Assembly (NCBI GenBank): GCA_009937555.1
Contig: JAACFD010000002.1
Location: forward strand, 1-31,836
Source: Chlamydiales bacterium
GTDB taxonomy: Bacteria; Chlamydiota; Chlamydiia; Chlamydiales; JAACFD01
Length of the DNA stretch: 31,836 nt
Direction: 5' to 3'
The notes below the pieces were generated by a model, which was given only the letters and a program-made list of their open reading frames with translations, made no database searches and was not told where the DNA came from. Each line of letters opens with the position of its first letter. The first letter of the stretch is position 1. Shown here in pieces: positions 1-7,468 of the stretch. The translations under genes and the position numbers were made by a program.

Positions 1-1419
1 TGGTATATGACGCATAGCCATAGGAAGATTGAGGTTAATTAACGCATCATCTCCAATCACTATTTGCCTTGCTTGATCATATACACTTTCTCCAAAAGTT
101 GAGCGCCCTACATGAATAGCGTCTCCAATAAACTGAAGATAATCTAAAAGACTCAAGCAGCATCCTCCTGTCCAGGGGTCTGTTAATACATAAAGACGTG
201 AAGATGTCTGGAACTTTGACTTAGAAGCTTTTGGTTTAGATAATTCTTTATGCTGCTCTGTAAAAAGATCTTGTCTCAAGTTTAGTAAATTCTGAGTTTT
301 ACTAAAGTCTCCACCTATTCCATACTTCTTTATATATTTATAGTTACTCCTTGATAGTCGCCAACTACGTCCTCTATACTTTTTATAGTCGTATAGCTCA
401 TACTTAACAAACCCTTCTCCATAAATAGCTGCTAGTAGATCATCTACCCATAGAGAGTCTCCTCCCATATTGTTTCTAAGGTCTAAAACTAGTACTTTAG
501 CTTTTTTCAAATGATTTAACTTATCTATTATCTCTCTTAATCTCTTTGTACTATCACGTGCTAAATCACTATAGGGAGCTGTGAAAGACGGTAAATTTAC
601 CCAGTAGCACTTACTGGCAAATTCATTAATGCCAAAATGATGGTCATTTAAAAGCCAAGCATCTAAGGTTTTTAAATGCATTTGTTCCCAGTTCAGCAAA
701 TCAATACGCTGATACTCTAAATGATAGTCTTTTACATTACCCGAAGCATCTCTAACTGTTATATTTTTCAGTTTCTTCAACCAAGGATTCCCCTTCTCAT
801 ATTTGAGAAGATGAGCGCTATTTAATACCCAACTTTTCTCAAACTTAGGATTCCCAAGATACTGCAAAACTGACTGTTTGACTAAGATTTGAGGAGGCAC
901 TCCATCACAGGCTAGCAGTTCACTACCCTCTTTTGGAAGTGAATCAAAGCGTAAATCCTTATCCACTTCATCAATAAAAAATAAGCCATCCTGATAACGT
1001 ATTAGAAAGCCTGGCCACTCAACCTCTAAGTTTTTGCTTTGAGGAAAAAATATTTTTAGCTGGTTATCTTCAAACTTATTAATATACCACATACATAAGG
1101 CTCTATAACCCCAGAAACTATCTACTGTGCTGGCTAGTTCCTTAGATTTTCTAAAACCCATATCTAGCCAAAATGGAAAATGATTATGCTCACCATTAGA
1201 AGTCAAACTTCCAGGATGATTTTTCTCAATTTTTCGGTATATTTGTGCTAAATCTTTCTCAGCCTGCCTTCCCCAGTAACTTAATTCTGAATCAGAGAAA
1301 CCTGTGTTGGGATATTTACTAGAATAGAGGTAATAACTAAAAAAACTGAAAAGGGTGAAGAAGATAGCGATACAAAGAAAGGTAATTAAAAAACTGGTTT
1401 TAACTCTTCTTTGCACCAT
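1..1419 (-). CDS. S41-type peptidase-like membrane protein, 3' end outside window
   Basis: An open frame of 473 codons starts at ATG 1419 and is still open at base 1, so the C-terminus is missing. Residues about 9-30 form one hydrophobic N-terminal segment, implying an envelope-anchored protein facing out of the cytoplasm. The recognisable part is the C-terminal core of S41 (tail-specific/CPAF-like) peptidases: a VLDLRNNMGG strand near residues 310-320, a TDPWTGGCC turn at 413-421 and GRSTFGE at 438-444. When aligned on these landmarks without gaps, the place of the Tsp nucleophile serine is Gly419 and that of the Tsp lysine is Glu444. CPAF-type members use Ser-His-Glu, so loss of lysine alone is not decisive, but a missing serine would make it inactive. 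The gene lies 20 nt behind tRNA-Arg on the same strand. A Shine-Dalgarno-like AAAAGGA precedes the ATG. Family assignment is fairly sure; activity is doubtful. Confidence 0.75.
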   Translation of the reverse strand, partial: MVQRRVKTSFLITFLCIAIFFTLFSFFSYYLYSSKYPNTGFSDSELSYWGRQAEKDLAQIYRKIEKNHPGSLTSNGEHNHFPFWLDMGFRKSKELASTVDSFWGYRALCMWYINKFEDNQLKIFFPQSKNLEVEWPGFLIRYQDGLFFIDEVDKDLRFDSLPKEGSELLACDGVPPQILVKQSVLQYLGNPKFEKSWVLNSAHLLKYEKGNPWLKKLKNITVRDASGNVKDYHLEYQRIDLLNWEQMHLKTLDAWLLNDHHFGINEFASKCYWVNLPSFTAPYSDLARDSTKRLREIIDKLNHLKKAKVLVLDLRNNMGGDSLWVDDLLAAIYGEGFVKYELYDYKKYRGRSWRLSRSNYKYIKKYGIGGDFSKTQNLLNLRQDLFTEQHKELSKPKASKSKFQTSSRLYVLTDPWTGGCCLSLLDYLQFIGDAIHVGRSTFGESVYDQARQIVIGDDALINLNLPMAMRHIP

Positions 1420-1439
1420 AATCCTTTTGATAAAGGTGT

Positions 1440-1513
1440 TACACCGAAAGGGATTCGAACCCCCAACCTTCCGGTCCGAAGCCGGATGCTCTATCCAGTT
1501 GAGCTATCGGTGC
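1440..1513 (-). tRNA. tRNA-Arg (anticodon UCG)
   Basis: Read on the minus strand, the 74 bases fold as a full cloverleaf. The acceptor arm is GCACCGA with TCGGTGT plus discriminator A, with a G-U at pair 1-72. The D-stem is GCTC/GAGC, the anticodon stem TCCGG/CCGGA around loop CTTCGGA, the variable loop has 5 bases, and the T-loop is TTCGAAT. The anticodon TCG reads arginine CGA codons. No CCA is encoded in the DNA. The gene lies just upstream of the S41-like gene with a 20-nt gap and no terminator between, so cotranscription is possible. Confidence 0.95.
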
Positions 1514-1628
1514 GATACATATAAATAAGTTAGAAAGAGGTTTTATCAAAAAACCCCTTATAAATCAAAAGATAAATCAATTATACTGAACCCAGTAAAG
1601 CTTAGAATAACAAGGTAACGACCCTACT

Positions 1629-2333
1629 ATGAGTAATGCTATTAATCCGCTAAATACTAATGGAATTATATTCTATGCTCTCCCTTACCAAGATAATGAT
1701 TTAATTCTTCACGTATTTACAGAAGAGCTTGGTCTCATTAAAACTTTCATTAGAAATGGAATTAAATATAAGAAGCAAAATTTATATTCTCCATTCTATG
1801 AGCTTGAGTGGTTGTTTAAACCAAGTAAAGGGGAAATGCTTTTTCCTAAAGATTCAGCTCTTATAAGCCAAAATCTCCATCTAAGAGAGGACTTTGCTTT
1901 AATGCAAACCGCTAGCCATATGTTACAGGCTGTGAAAATGACACATCCCTACTGGAAAAGCGCCCCCAGAGCTTATCTTTTGCTTAAGTTTTATCTTGAA
2001 AAGATGAAAAAAACAGGAAACTTAAAAAACATCTTATCTAGCTTTTATTTAAAAATTCTACAGCAAGAGGGCCTACTTGCCCTACAAGCTCAGTGTAGCC
2101 ACTGCGGCTCAACAGAATCCACACTTCAAGTCACTTCAGAAGGAGTGATTTGCTCAGAAGATATCAAAAAAGCTAGCTATAAGCCCTCTTTGTTTTTCAC
2201 CCCCGAAGAGAGTGCTGCCTGCTTTCACCTAGCTCAAGCAAAAAGCTGGAATGAGCTAGAGAATCTTCCTATACTACCTGTGGAGTATAACACAAAGATT
2301 AAGTCTTTTTTTGAGCACCTTGCTCACTTTTAA
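1629..2333 (+). CDS. recO: DNA repair protein RecO
   Basis: The product has 234 residues, the normal size for RecO, which loads RecA with RecR at gaps and anneals SSB-coated strands. The N-terminal OB-fold shows the usual opening (NGIIFYALPYQDNDLILHVF, residues 11-30, then GLIKTFIRNGIK). The helical C-terminal half carries Cys156, Cys159 and Cys175, a reduced version of the four-cysteine zinc site of some RecO proteins. An AAGGT ribosome site lies upstream of ATG 1629, and a TATACT box at 1582-1587 may be the -10 element. In C. trachomatis recO (CT470) stands in the same neighbourhood as the DUF155, yidD and pheT genes found downstream here, which supports the call. Confidence 0.9.
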   Translation: MSNAINPLNTNGIIFYALPYQDNDLILHVFTEELGLIKTFIRNGIKYKKQNLYSPFYELEWLFKPSKGEMLFPKDSALISQNLHLREDFALMQTASHMLQAVKMTHPYWKSAPRAYLLLKFYLEKMKKTGNLKNILSSFYLKILQQEGLLALQAQCSHCGSTESTLQVTSEGVICSEDIKKASYKPSLFFTPEESAACFHLAQAKSWNELENLPILPVEYNTKIKSFFEHLAHF

Positions 2334-2503
2334 CCCCCATCTTAACCTATTCTTTAAAAAACTCTTATACCTTATGGCACTTTCTCTCTTGTGTATGAGA
2401 GGAATTTGTGTTATAAACTAGGAATAAATTACCTATTATTTATCATACCTTAACATAAGGCACTTATAATAAAGGTAATAAAAAAGAAACAGGTAGGTAC
2501 AAG

Positions 2504-2833
2504 ATGTCCCAACTTATAGATAAACTAAGTCAAAGCCCTGATTACGAAGTAAGAGGAGCTAGTCATACTGGCAGCGATTCTATTCAGTCATCTGAATCTA
2601 AAACGCACCCTAACGACTCCAAAGGAATTTTTAGATCATTTAAGCTTGATACTATCTCTTTCTCAGGTCTTTTAGATAAGTGTTCATGGTCTTACCTCTT
2701 TCCTAAGTCAAGCGAAACAGTAGAGCCTAAAAAAGACCCCCTAAACACTGAAATAGTAAAAAAGCAATCTGAGTATAATACTCAACTAGAACAAGCCCTC
2801 AATGCAGGTATGCCAGGACTGATGAAGGTCTAA
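2504..2833 (+). CDS. uncharacterised 109-residue Ser-rich protein
   Basis: I do not recognise this family. The protein is soluble, with a polar Ser/Asp/Thr-rich N-terminal 45 residues, a short more hydrophobic stretch (residues 46-66) and a charged helical C-terminus ending GMPGLMKV. There is no signal peptide or membrane segment. The ATG is preceded by AGGTAGG at good spacing. A TATAAT at 2465-2470 could be its -10 box, although the matching -35 is poor, and a strong terminator follows, so it is likely a single-gene unit. Its position right after recO matches the small CT471 gene of Chlamydia, but I cannot confirm homology. The disordered Ser-rich N-terminus is compatible with a secreted effector, which is only a guess. 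Confidence 0.6.
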   Translation: MSQLIDKLSQSPDYEVRGASHTGSDSIQSSESKTHPNDSKGIFRSFKLDTISFSGLLDKCSWSYLFPKSSETVEPKKDPLNTEIVKKQSEYNTQLEQALNAGMPGLMKV

Positions 2834-2865
2834 GGCTACTTTTAAAAGTTAGTCAAAGTTTATTC

Positions 2866-2901
2866 AGCCATTTCCTTAAATTAAGGAAATGGCTTTTTTT
2901 T
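2866..2901 (+). terminator. Rho-independent terminator after the 109-residue gene
   Basis: Two perfectly complementary 14-base arms, AGCCATTTCCTTAA and its reverse complement, flank a single central A. The realistic hairpin has 10-12 pairs and a short AT loop, and it is followed by eight T. It isolates the upstream gene from the DUF6445-like gene. Confidence 0.9.
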
Positions 2902-2973
2902 GCCTAAGTGCATACAAAAATTCTTTTCTCTTTTAGTATACAGATTATTACTAAACTAACACCTTATAAAGAA

Positions 2974-3744
2974 ATGCTCTCCCCTTGGATTATTGATGAA
3001 GAAGAGCTATTTGCTCCATCTGCTAAACTTAGGATACATAAAGAAGCTATTGGTAAGCATAAAGTCATTATTATTGATGATTTCTATAAGCACCCAGAAG
3101 CAGTTAGAGATTTTATCTTAAAGTCTCCATCAAGCAAATGGGAAGGGATTTTATACGGGTATAAAGGTTCAAGACATATGTTTTGTCTCAACCTAGAGCC
3201 TATGTTCAAAGTGCTTAGGAAAGTTTTACAAAAAGAGTTCCATCATATAGCAGATAACAATCCTCCATTATTTCAGTCTAATATTATCATTCAAAAAGAT
3301 GAACCTGCAGGCCCCTGTGCCCAGCCTCATACGGATGAAGCCATGTTTGCTTTTTCTATATTTCTCAACCCTAATGAATCTTGCTCTGGGGGCACGGCCT
3401 TTTACAAACACAAGCCATCAGGAATACAAGCCTATCCTATCACAACTTTTGATAATAAAATGCCCCAGCACTTATTAGATGTAATGGAAGCCTATAAGCT
3501 AAAAAATATAGAAGAGCTTCGTTACTTCATCTATGGAGATGAAAAGACTAAGGGCGGTACTCAAAGTTATATTGTGAACTCAAACCAACAATGGGAACTA
3601 CTAAAAGTCTGTGAAATGAAATTTAATCGTATGATGCTTTTTGAAGGTCAAATTTTTCACTCCGCTTATATTACTCCTGAAATGTATATTGATGAATACC
3701 GTATCAGCCAAGTAGGCTTTTTTAATGGAAAACCCAGCTCATAA
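2974..3744 (+). CDS. DUF6445-like protein, probable Fe(II)/2OG oxygenase fold
   Basis: The 256-residue product (from ATG 2974) has the pattern of DUF6445 proteins. There is an IIIDDFYKHPEAVRDF segment near the N-terminus, a QPHTDE motif, then SGGTAFYKHKPSG, then FNRMMLFEGQIFHSAYI and a late YRISQVGFF. His119, Asp121, His229 and Arg243 sit where the HxD...H iron triad and the 2-oxoglutarate arginine of double-stranded beta-helix oxygenases would be; that catalytic reading is inference. A GTG at 2908 is in frame, but it lies seven bases after the terminator T-run with no room for a ribosome site, so I prefer ATG 2974. The 3' end overlaps the MATE gene by 20 bp, which implies coexpression. The substrate is unknown. 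The gene is not in the C. trachomatis neighbourhood as I remember it. Confidence 0.65.
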   Translation: MLSPWIIDEEELFAPSAKLRIHKEAIGKHKVIIIDDFYKHPEAVRDFILKSPSSKWEGILYGYKGSRHMFCLNLEPMFKVLRKVLQKEFHHIADNNPPLFQSNIIIQKDEPAGPCAQPHTDEAMFAFSIFLNPNESCSGGTAFYKHKPSGIQAYPITTFDNKMPQHLLDVMEAYKLKNIEELRYFIYGDEKTKGGTQSYIVNSNQQWELLKVCEMKFNRMMLFEGQIFHSAYITPEMYIDEYRISQVGFFNGKPSS

Positions 3745-5053
3745 TTTAAACTATAGAAATTTTTTAAAAGACTCTATCCCCAATATACTGGCGTATATAT
3801 CAATACCTTTAGCCAGCTTATTTGATATCGCTTTTCTAGGACACCTTCCAAGTGTTCATACTCAATCAGGGGTTGCTTTAGCTACTATTATCTTTGATTA
3901 CTTATTCTGGGGATGCTCATTTCTACGTGTAGGTACTATTGGACTAGTTTCACAGGCAGATGGAGAAAATAGAAATGATAGAAAGTTAGAAGCTCTACTT
4001 GCCTCTACCCTGCTTGCACTAGCTATAGCTACTACTATTTTGCTGTTCCAGCACTCTATATCTCAGTTATCTTTTAAACTGCTTATGGGAGATATCAATA
4101 GTGAACAAGAAGGGCTATCATATTTTTCTGGACGAGTCCTAGGTTCTCCTTTCATATTACTCCTATACTGCTTTCAGGGGCTTTTTATCGGCTCAAGAAG
4201 GTTTTATTACCTTCTGATTACTATTTTAACACAAAATATCGGTAACATTGTCTTAGACTATATCTTTATCTTTCACTTTTCATGGGGAGCTTTTGGAGCA
4301 GGTCTAGCTACAAGTTTATCTGAGTTGATAGCGCTTATGCTAGCTGCTTTCTTAAGCCTTAAGTTATTTAAGAATCTTAGTATAAAAACCTGGAAGAAAC
4401 TACATCTAAAAGAGAGCTTTAAAAGCATACTAAGTATTCATTTACTATTTAGCCTAAGAACCCTTCTTTTAATCACTTCATTTGCTGTCTTCACTAATTT
4501 ATCAGCATTTTTAGGAAGCACTTTTGTAGCGTGTAATGCCATTTTGATGAGGATCATGCACCTATCTTCTTATTTTATCGATGGCTTTGCAACAACTCTC
4601 GAGGGTTATAGTGGCTATCTATTCAAGAAGAAAAATATTAAGCAGCTGAATAGAATATTCTATTATGCTTTTTCCTCTACATCTGCTTTTTTACTTTTTT
4701 TTAATGGTACCCTGTTTACTTTTTCAAACTATATTCTTCCAATATTCAGTAATGATTATAAGGTACTGGAACTCCTTAAAGAATACCTGCCTTTTATGAT
4801 TATAACAGGAGTCACAGGAAGCTTAGCTTTCCTATATGATGGTCTTTTTATAGGTATATCCCGGGCTAAAACTTTATTTCTCTCTATGCTATTCTCATGC
4901 TTAGTAGGGCTTGTCCCTTGCTTTATGCTATTTGTTTATTATCAACAAGGGGTGTACTTATGGTATGGCCTAATAGGACTTATGGCCTTCAGGTCATTAA
5001 GTTTATTTCGGGAAAAGATAAAGGTGATAAAAAATGCGAAAGGGGGGATTTGA
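3725..5053 (+). CDS. MATE-family (DinF-like) multidrug/metabolite efflux transporter
   Basis: The 442 residues contain about 12 hydrophobic segments spread along the chain. The N-terminal region has the MATE layout (IPLASLFDIAFLGHL, residues 27-41; a GLVSQADGE loop after the second helix). MATE proteins export organic cations, drugs or metabolites in exchange for Na+ or H+ across the inner membrane. The start overlaps the preceding DUF6445-like gene by 20 bp, so translation is probably coupled, since no separate ribosome site is evident. The last 19 bases, which encode the C-terminal residues NAKGGI and the stop, are antisense to the 3' end of tRNA-Leu. The subfamily call (DinF rather than NorM) is tentative. 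Confidence 0.85.
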   Translation: MENPAHNLNYRNFLKDSIPNILAYISIPLASLFDIAFLGHLPSVHTQSGVALATIIFDYLFWGCSFLRVGTIGLVSQADGENRNDRKLEALLASTLLALAIATTILLFQHSISQLSFKLLMGDINSEQEGLSYFSGRVLGSPFILLLYCFQGLFIGSRRFYYLLITILTQNIGNIVLDYIFIFHFSWGAFGAGLATSLSELIALMLAAFLSLKLFKNLSIKTWKKLHLKESFKSILSIHLLFSLRTLLLITSFAVFTNLSAFLGSTFVACNAILMRIMHLSSYFIDGFATTLEGYSGYLFKKKNIKQLNRIFYYAFSSTSAFLLFFNGTLFTFSNYILPIFSNDYKVLELLKEYLPFMIITGVTGSLAFLYDGLFIGISRAKTLFLSMLFSCLVGLVPCFMLFVYYQQGVYLWYGLIGLMAFRSLSLFREKIKVIKNAKGGI

Positions 5054-5118
5054 ACCCCCACAGGATTACTCCCACTACCCCCTCAAGATAGCGTGTCTAC
5101 CAATTCCACCACTTCCGC
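5035..5118 (-). tRNA. tRNA-Leu (anticodon GAG)
   Basis: This 84-base class II tRNA on the minus strand has acceptor GCGGAAG/CTTTCGC, discriminator A and the D-arm GTGG...GACAC. The anticodon arm is CTATC-TTGAGGG-GGTAG, giving anticodon GAG. A long variable arm follows, and the T-arm has loop TTCAAAT. It resembles E. coli tRNA-Leu(GAG) closely over its first 45 bases. No CCA is encoded. Its last 19 bases overlap the end of the convergent MATE gene. Confidence 0.95.
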
Positions 5119-5137
5119 TAGATAAGATAGAAAGGGG

Positions 5138-5166
5138 ATTGTATCTAAAAATACAGATCTGAGCAA
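5138..5166 (-). promoter_or_regulatory. Promoter of tRNA-Leu
   Basis: On the minus strand, TTGCTC (5166-5161) is separated by exactly 17 bases from TACAAT (5143-5138). This is a good sigma70-type (chlamydial sigma66) match, ending 19 bases before the mature tRNA 5' end. The region between it and the glnII stop also holds GACTTT-TAT-AAAGTC, which is not followed by a T-run. Confidence 0.6.
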
Positions 5167-5221
5167 GACTTTTATAAAGTCAAAATCGATAAATATAGCC
5201 TACAGCTTTATAACCTATCTA

Positions 5222-6280
5222 TTAAGATATATAGCTTTTTTCAGGGACAGAAATGGTCTCAAGTAGCTTAGTTAATACTACGTAAGGGTCCATATTAGCA
5301 CCAGGTCTCCTATCTTCAAAATAACCATAGCCTTTTTCTTTTACATGCTTGGGTATTCGGATAGAAGCTCCTCTATCTCCCACCCCAGATATAAATTGAT
5401 CTATTGAGCAAGTTTCATGCTGCCCTGTTAAACGCTCCTTTAAGTCATAGCCATAAAAAGGAATGTGAGTACTATGCTGCTTAGAAAGCTCCTCAATACA
5501 GCGCTTAATTTCTTCTAGTCCATACTCTGGGTTGCGTGTAGCTGCCGTAGATATATTTGTATGACAGCCTGCTCCATTCCAGTCTCCCTTAACAGGTTTA
5601 TTCTCAAAAGAAACAGTTAAGCCTTCCTTTTCAGCTAAGCGAATAAGAAGCCACCTTGCTAAAATCAAGTGATCGGCAGCAAGCAAAACACTGTCATTAT
5701 CATCTGCAAAACCTCTGTAACCAATCTGAAACTCCCACTGTCCTGGCATTACTTCAGCATTAGACCCAAAGATCTGTAGGCCTGCTTCCATGCAAGCCAA
5801 AGTATGCGCTTCAGAAAGCTCCCTGCCAAATACTCGGTCTGAACCATTGCCACAATAAAAAGGGCCCTGGGCTTGTGGAATTGATCCAAAAGACCAAGCT
5901 AAGGGATCTTTGCCTCTATACAGTGTATACTCTTGTTCAAAACCGACTAAAGGCTCTAAATCTGCTTCTATTCCTTTCAGGAGATTTTTAAGACATGATC
6001 TATAATTACTTGAGTGAGGTACCCCATCCTCTCCTAGTACCTCACAGAGCACCAAGAGTGACTTACCTTTTCTAATAGGGTCATATACTACTTCCACAGG
6101 CCTCAGGTGCAAGTCAGAGTCATTGCCCTGCGCTTGATTTGTGGATGAGCCATCAAATGACCAATCTGGAAGCTCATCAGCTCTCAAACTCTGGACTGAC
6201 TCAACCACTCGAGTTTTTGACCTTAACATCTGCGTTGGCTCGGTTCCGTCTAGCCAAATATATTCTGCAGCAGACAACAT
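5222..6280 (-). CDS. glnII: Glutamine synthetase, type II (eukaryote-like)
   Basis: The product makes glutamine from glutamate, ammonia and ATP in the cytoplasm. The 352 residues match the short GSII class of eukaryotes and some bacteria, not the roughly 470-residue GSI. Landmarks are LPDWSFDGSSTNQAQG in the beta-grasp (37-52), FEQEYTLYRG with metal-ligand glutamates (114-123), PGQWEFQIG (179-187), NGAGCHTN (235-242) and FEDRRPGANMDPY (321-333), all intact. It lacks the adenylylation-site region of GSI-beta. A GGGAGG ribosome site precedes ATG 6280. It diverges from the DUF155 gene across about 170 bp. C. trachomatis has no glutamine synthetase as I know it, so this is a lineage-specific trait or a transferred gene. 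Confidence 0.93.
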   Translation of the reverse strand: MLSAAEYIWLDGTEPTQMLRSKTRVVESVQSLRADELPDWSFDGSSTNQAQGNDSDLHLRPVEVVYDPIRKGKSLLVLCEVLGEDGVPHSSNYRSCLKNLLKGIEADLEPLVGFEQEYTLYRGKDPLAWSFGSIPQAQGPFYCGNGSDRVFGRELSEAHTLACMEAGLQIFGSNAEVMPGQWEFQIGYRGFADDNDSVLLAADHLILARWLLIRLAEKEGLTVSFENKPVKGDWNGAGCHTNISTAATRNPEYGLEEIKRCIEELSKQHSTHIPFYGYDLKERLTGQHETCSIDQFISGVGDRGASIRIPKHVKEKGYGYFEDRRPGANMDPYVVLTKLLETISVPEKSYIS

Positions 6281-6449
6281 ATATGAAAACCTCCCTATTA
6301 AAATATTGCGCGAAAAGCACTCTAAAAATTGGTGTAAAATTGCTTAAAAAGGGATCCTAAACACATATATACAATTAATCAATATTTCTTTTTAAAAAGA
6401 TCTTAATCTGTTATTAGTGTATCATTAGAAAGTAAAAAAAAGACCCTGT

Positions 6450-7265
6450 ATGCGCTGCACATCTTACTGTATCACCTCAAGTTTTGACTTCTCAGCTCTT
6501 TACCAGAAGCTTATCTCAACTCACTCTAAAGAAAGCATCCATAAATATCGAGAAGTTATTCACCTCTCAACTGAAAACAATGAGAAGGACATATTCGTTT
6601 TCTGCTATGGTTGTGTCGTATTTTGGGGATTTTCTTTAGATGATGAACGAGACTTTCTTGCTCTACTCTCCCCCTATGAAAAAGATCCCCTGGAAAATAT
6701 TGAAATCGAAGAACACAACTATGACTTTGCAGAAAAAACTACTATTGGCAGAGAGGTTATTAACCTACAAAGCCCCGAACCCTCCACTAAGCTCTCTATA
6801 TCTTACGGACTTTCTCAATCCATTAAGCTTACAGTATTTGAAGAGCTGACAGAAGCTACTATTCAGAAAACACGATCTTATCCAGAAGAGCTCGCCAAAA
6901 AAGGGAAAATATCTATCACTAAAAAAAGAGCTTCAAAAATCATGGGTCAACTCATGCTTCAGAGAAACTCTATTAACCTCCACACAGAGATTCTAGATAT
7001 ACCTGAATTTTTTTGGGAATTCCCTGATTTGGAGCATTTATATGCCCAAACAGCAGGTGCCTTTGAAATTCCCAGCCGAGTTGAAATTTTAAATAAACGT
7101 TTAGACATCATCAAAGAGACATTTGAACTACTCTCTAATGAACTGAATCACCAGCACTCTTCTTTTTTAGAGTGGATTATTATTGTGCTTATATTGATTG
7201 AAGTACTCTTTACCTTGATGGAGAAAGGTCTTTTTGCATGGCTAGGTTCTTTGGTAGGACTATGA
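6450..7265 (+). CDS. DUF155 (RMD1/RMND1/YagE) family protein
   Basis: The 271-residue protein has the DUF155 layout: an N-terminal segment ending in FVFCYGCVVFWGF (residues about 50-62), a middle helical domain (LSISYGLSQSIKLTVFEE, LMLQRNSINLHTEILDIPEFFWEFPDLEHLY) and one C-terminal transmembrane helix (about 240-260) followed by a short tail. Fungal and animal relatives (RMD1, RMND1) are mitochondrial proteins linked to translation; the bacterial role is unknown. I recall Chlamydia CT472 as a member of the same family just before yidD, as here. The stop codon overlaps the yidD start as ATGA. A C-tail-anchored inner-membrane protein is the likely topology. Confidence 0.75.
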   Translation: MRCTSYCITSSFDFSALYQKLISTHSKESIHKYREVIHLSTENNEKDIFVFCYGCVVFWGFSLDDERDFLALLSPYEKDPLENIEIEEHNYDFAEKTTIGREVINLQSPEPSTKLSISYGLSQSIKLTVFEELTEATIQKTRSYPEELAKKGKISITKKRASKIMGQLMLQRNSINLHTEILDIPEFFWEFPDLEHLYAQTAGAFEIPSRVEILNKRLDIIKETFELLSNELNHQHSSFLEWIIIVLILIEVLFTLMEKGLFAWLGSLVGL

Positions 7266-7468
7266 AGTTTTTGCTCTTAAAGCTAGTTTCTTTTTACCAG
7301 CGTTTTATTAGCCCTATGCTAGGAAATAATTGTCGTTTTTACCCTTCCTGCTCTGAGTATGCACGTCTTTCACTAAAAAAAGACCATCTACTAAAAGCTA
7401 TAGCTAAAATTGTAATTAGAATTTTCAAATGTAACCCATGGCATAGTGGTGGAGTAGATCTTCCTTAA
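7262..7468 (+). CDS. yidD: Membrane protein insertion efficiency factor YidD
   Basis: This small (68 residues) inner-membrane-associated protein is thought to help YidC-dependent insertion. The family pattern is complete: LVSFYQRFISPMLGNNCRFYPSCSEYA, a conserved lysine-rich helix, then RIFKCNPWHSGGVDLP. I chose ATG 7262 because it matches family N-termini, has GGTAGGA at good spacing and overlaps the upstream stop as ATGA. An in-frame ATG at 7238 would add eight residues. It ends on a TTAA shared with the stop of the convergent LysM gene. CT473 occupies the same place in C. trachomatis. Confidence 0.9.
   Translation: MKFLLLKLVSFYQRFISPMLGNNCRFYPSCSEYARLSLKKDHLLKAIAKIVIRIFKCNPWHSGGVDLP

Noticed and set aside
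2374..2396. TGGCAC resembling a sigma54 -24 element upstream of the 109-residue gene
   Set aside because: The following TTG lies eight bases away instead of the required five, and the GC pair of the -12 element is absent.
2908..2973. GTG start giving 22 extra N-terminal residues on the DUF6445-like protein
   Set aside because: It lies seven bases from the terminator T-run with no ribosome site, and the extra residues do not look like the family; ATG 2974 is preferred.
5167..5190. GACTTT-TAT-AAAGTC hairpin between tRNA-Leu and glnII as a terminator
   Set aside because: Neither strand has a T-run after it, and the stem is AT-rich and short.
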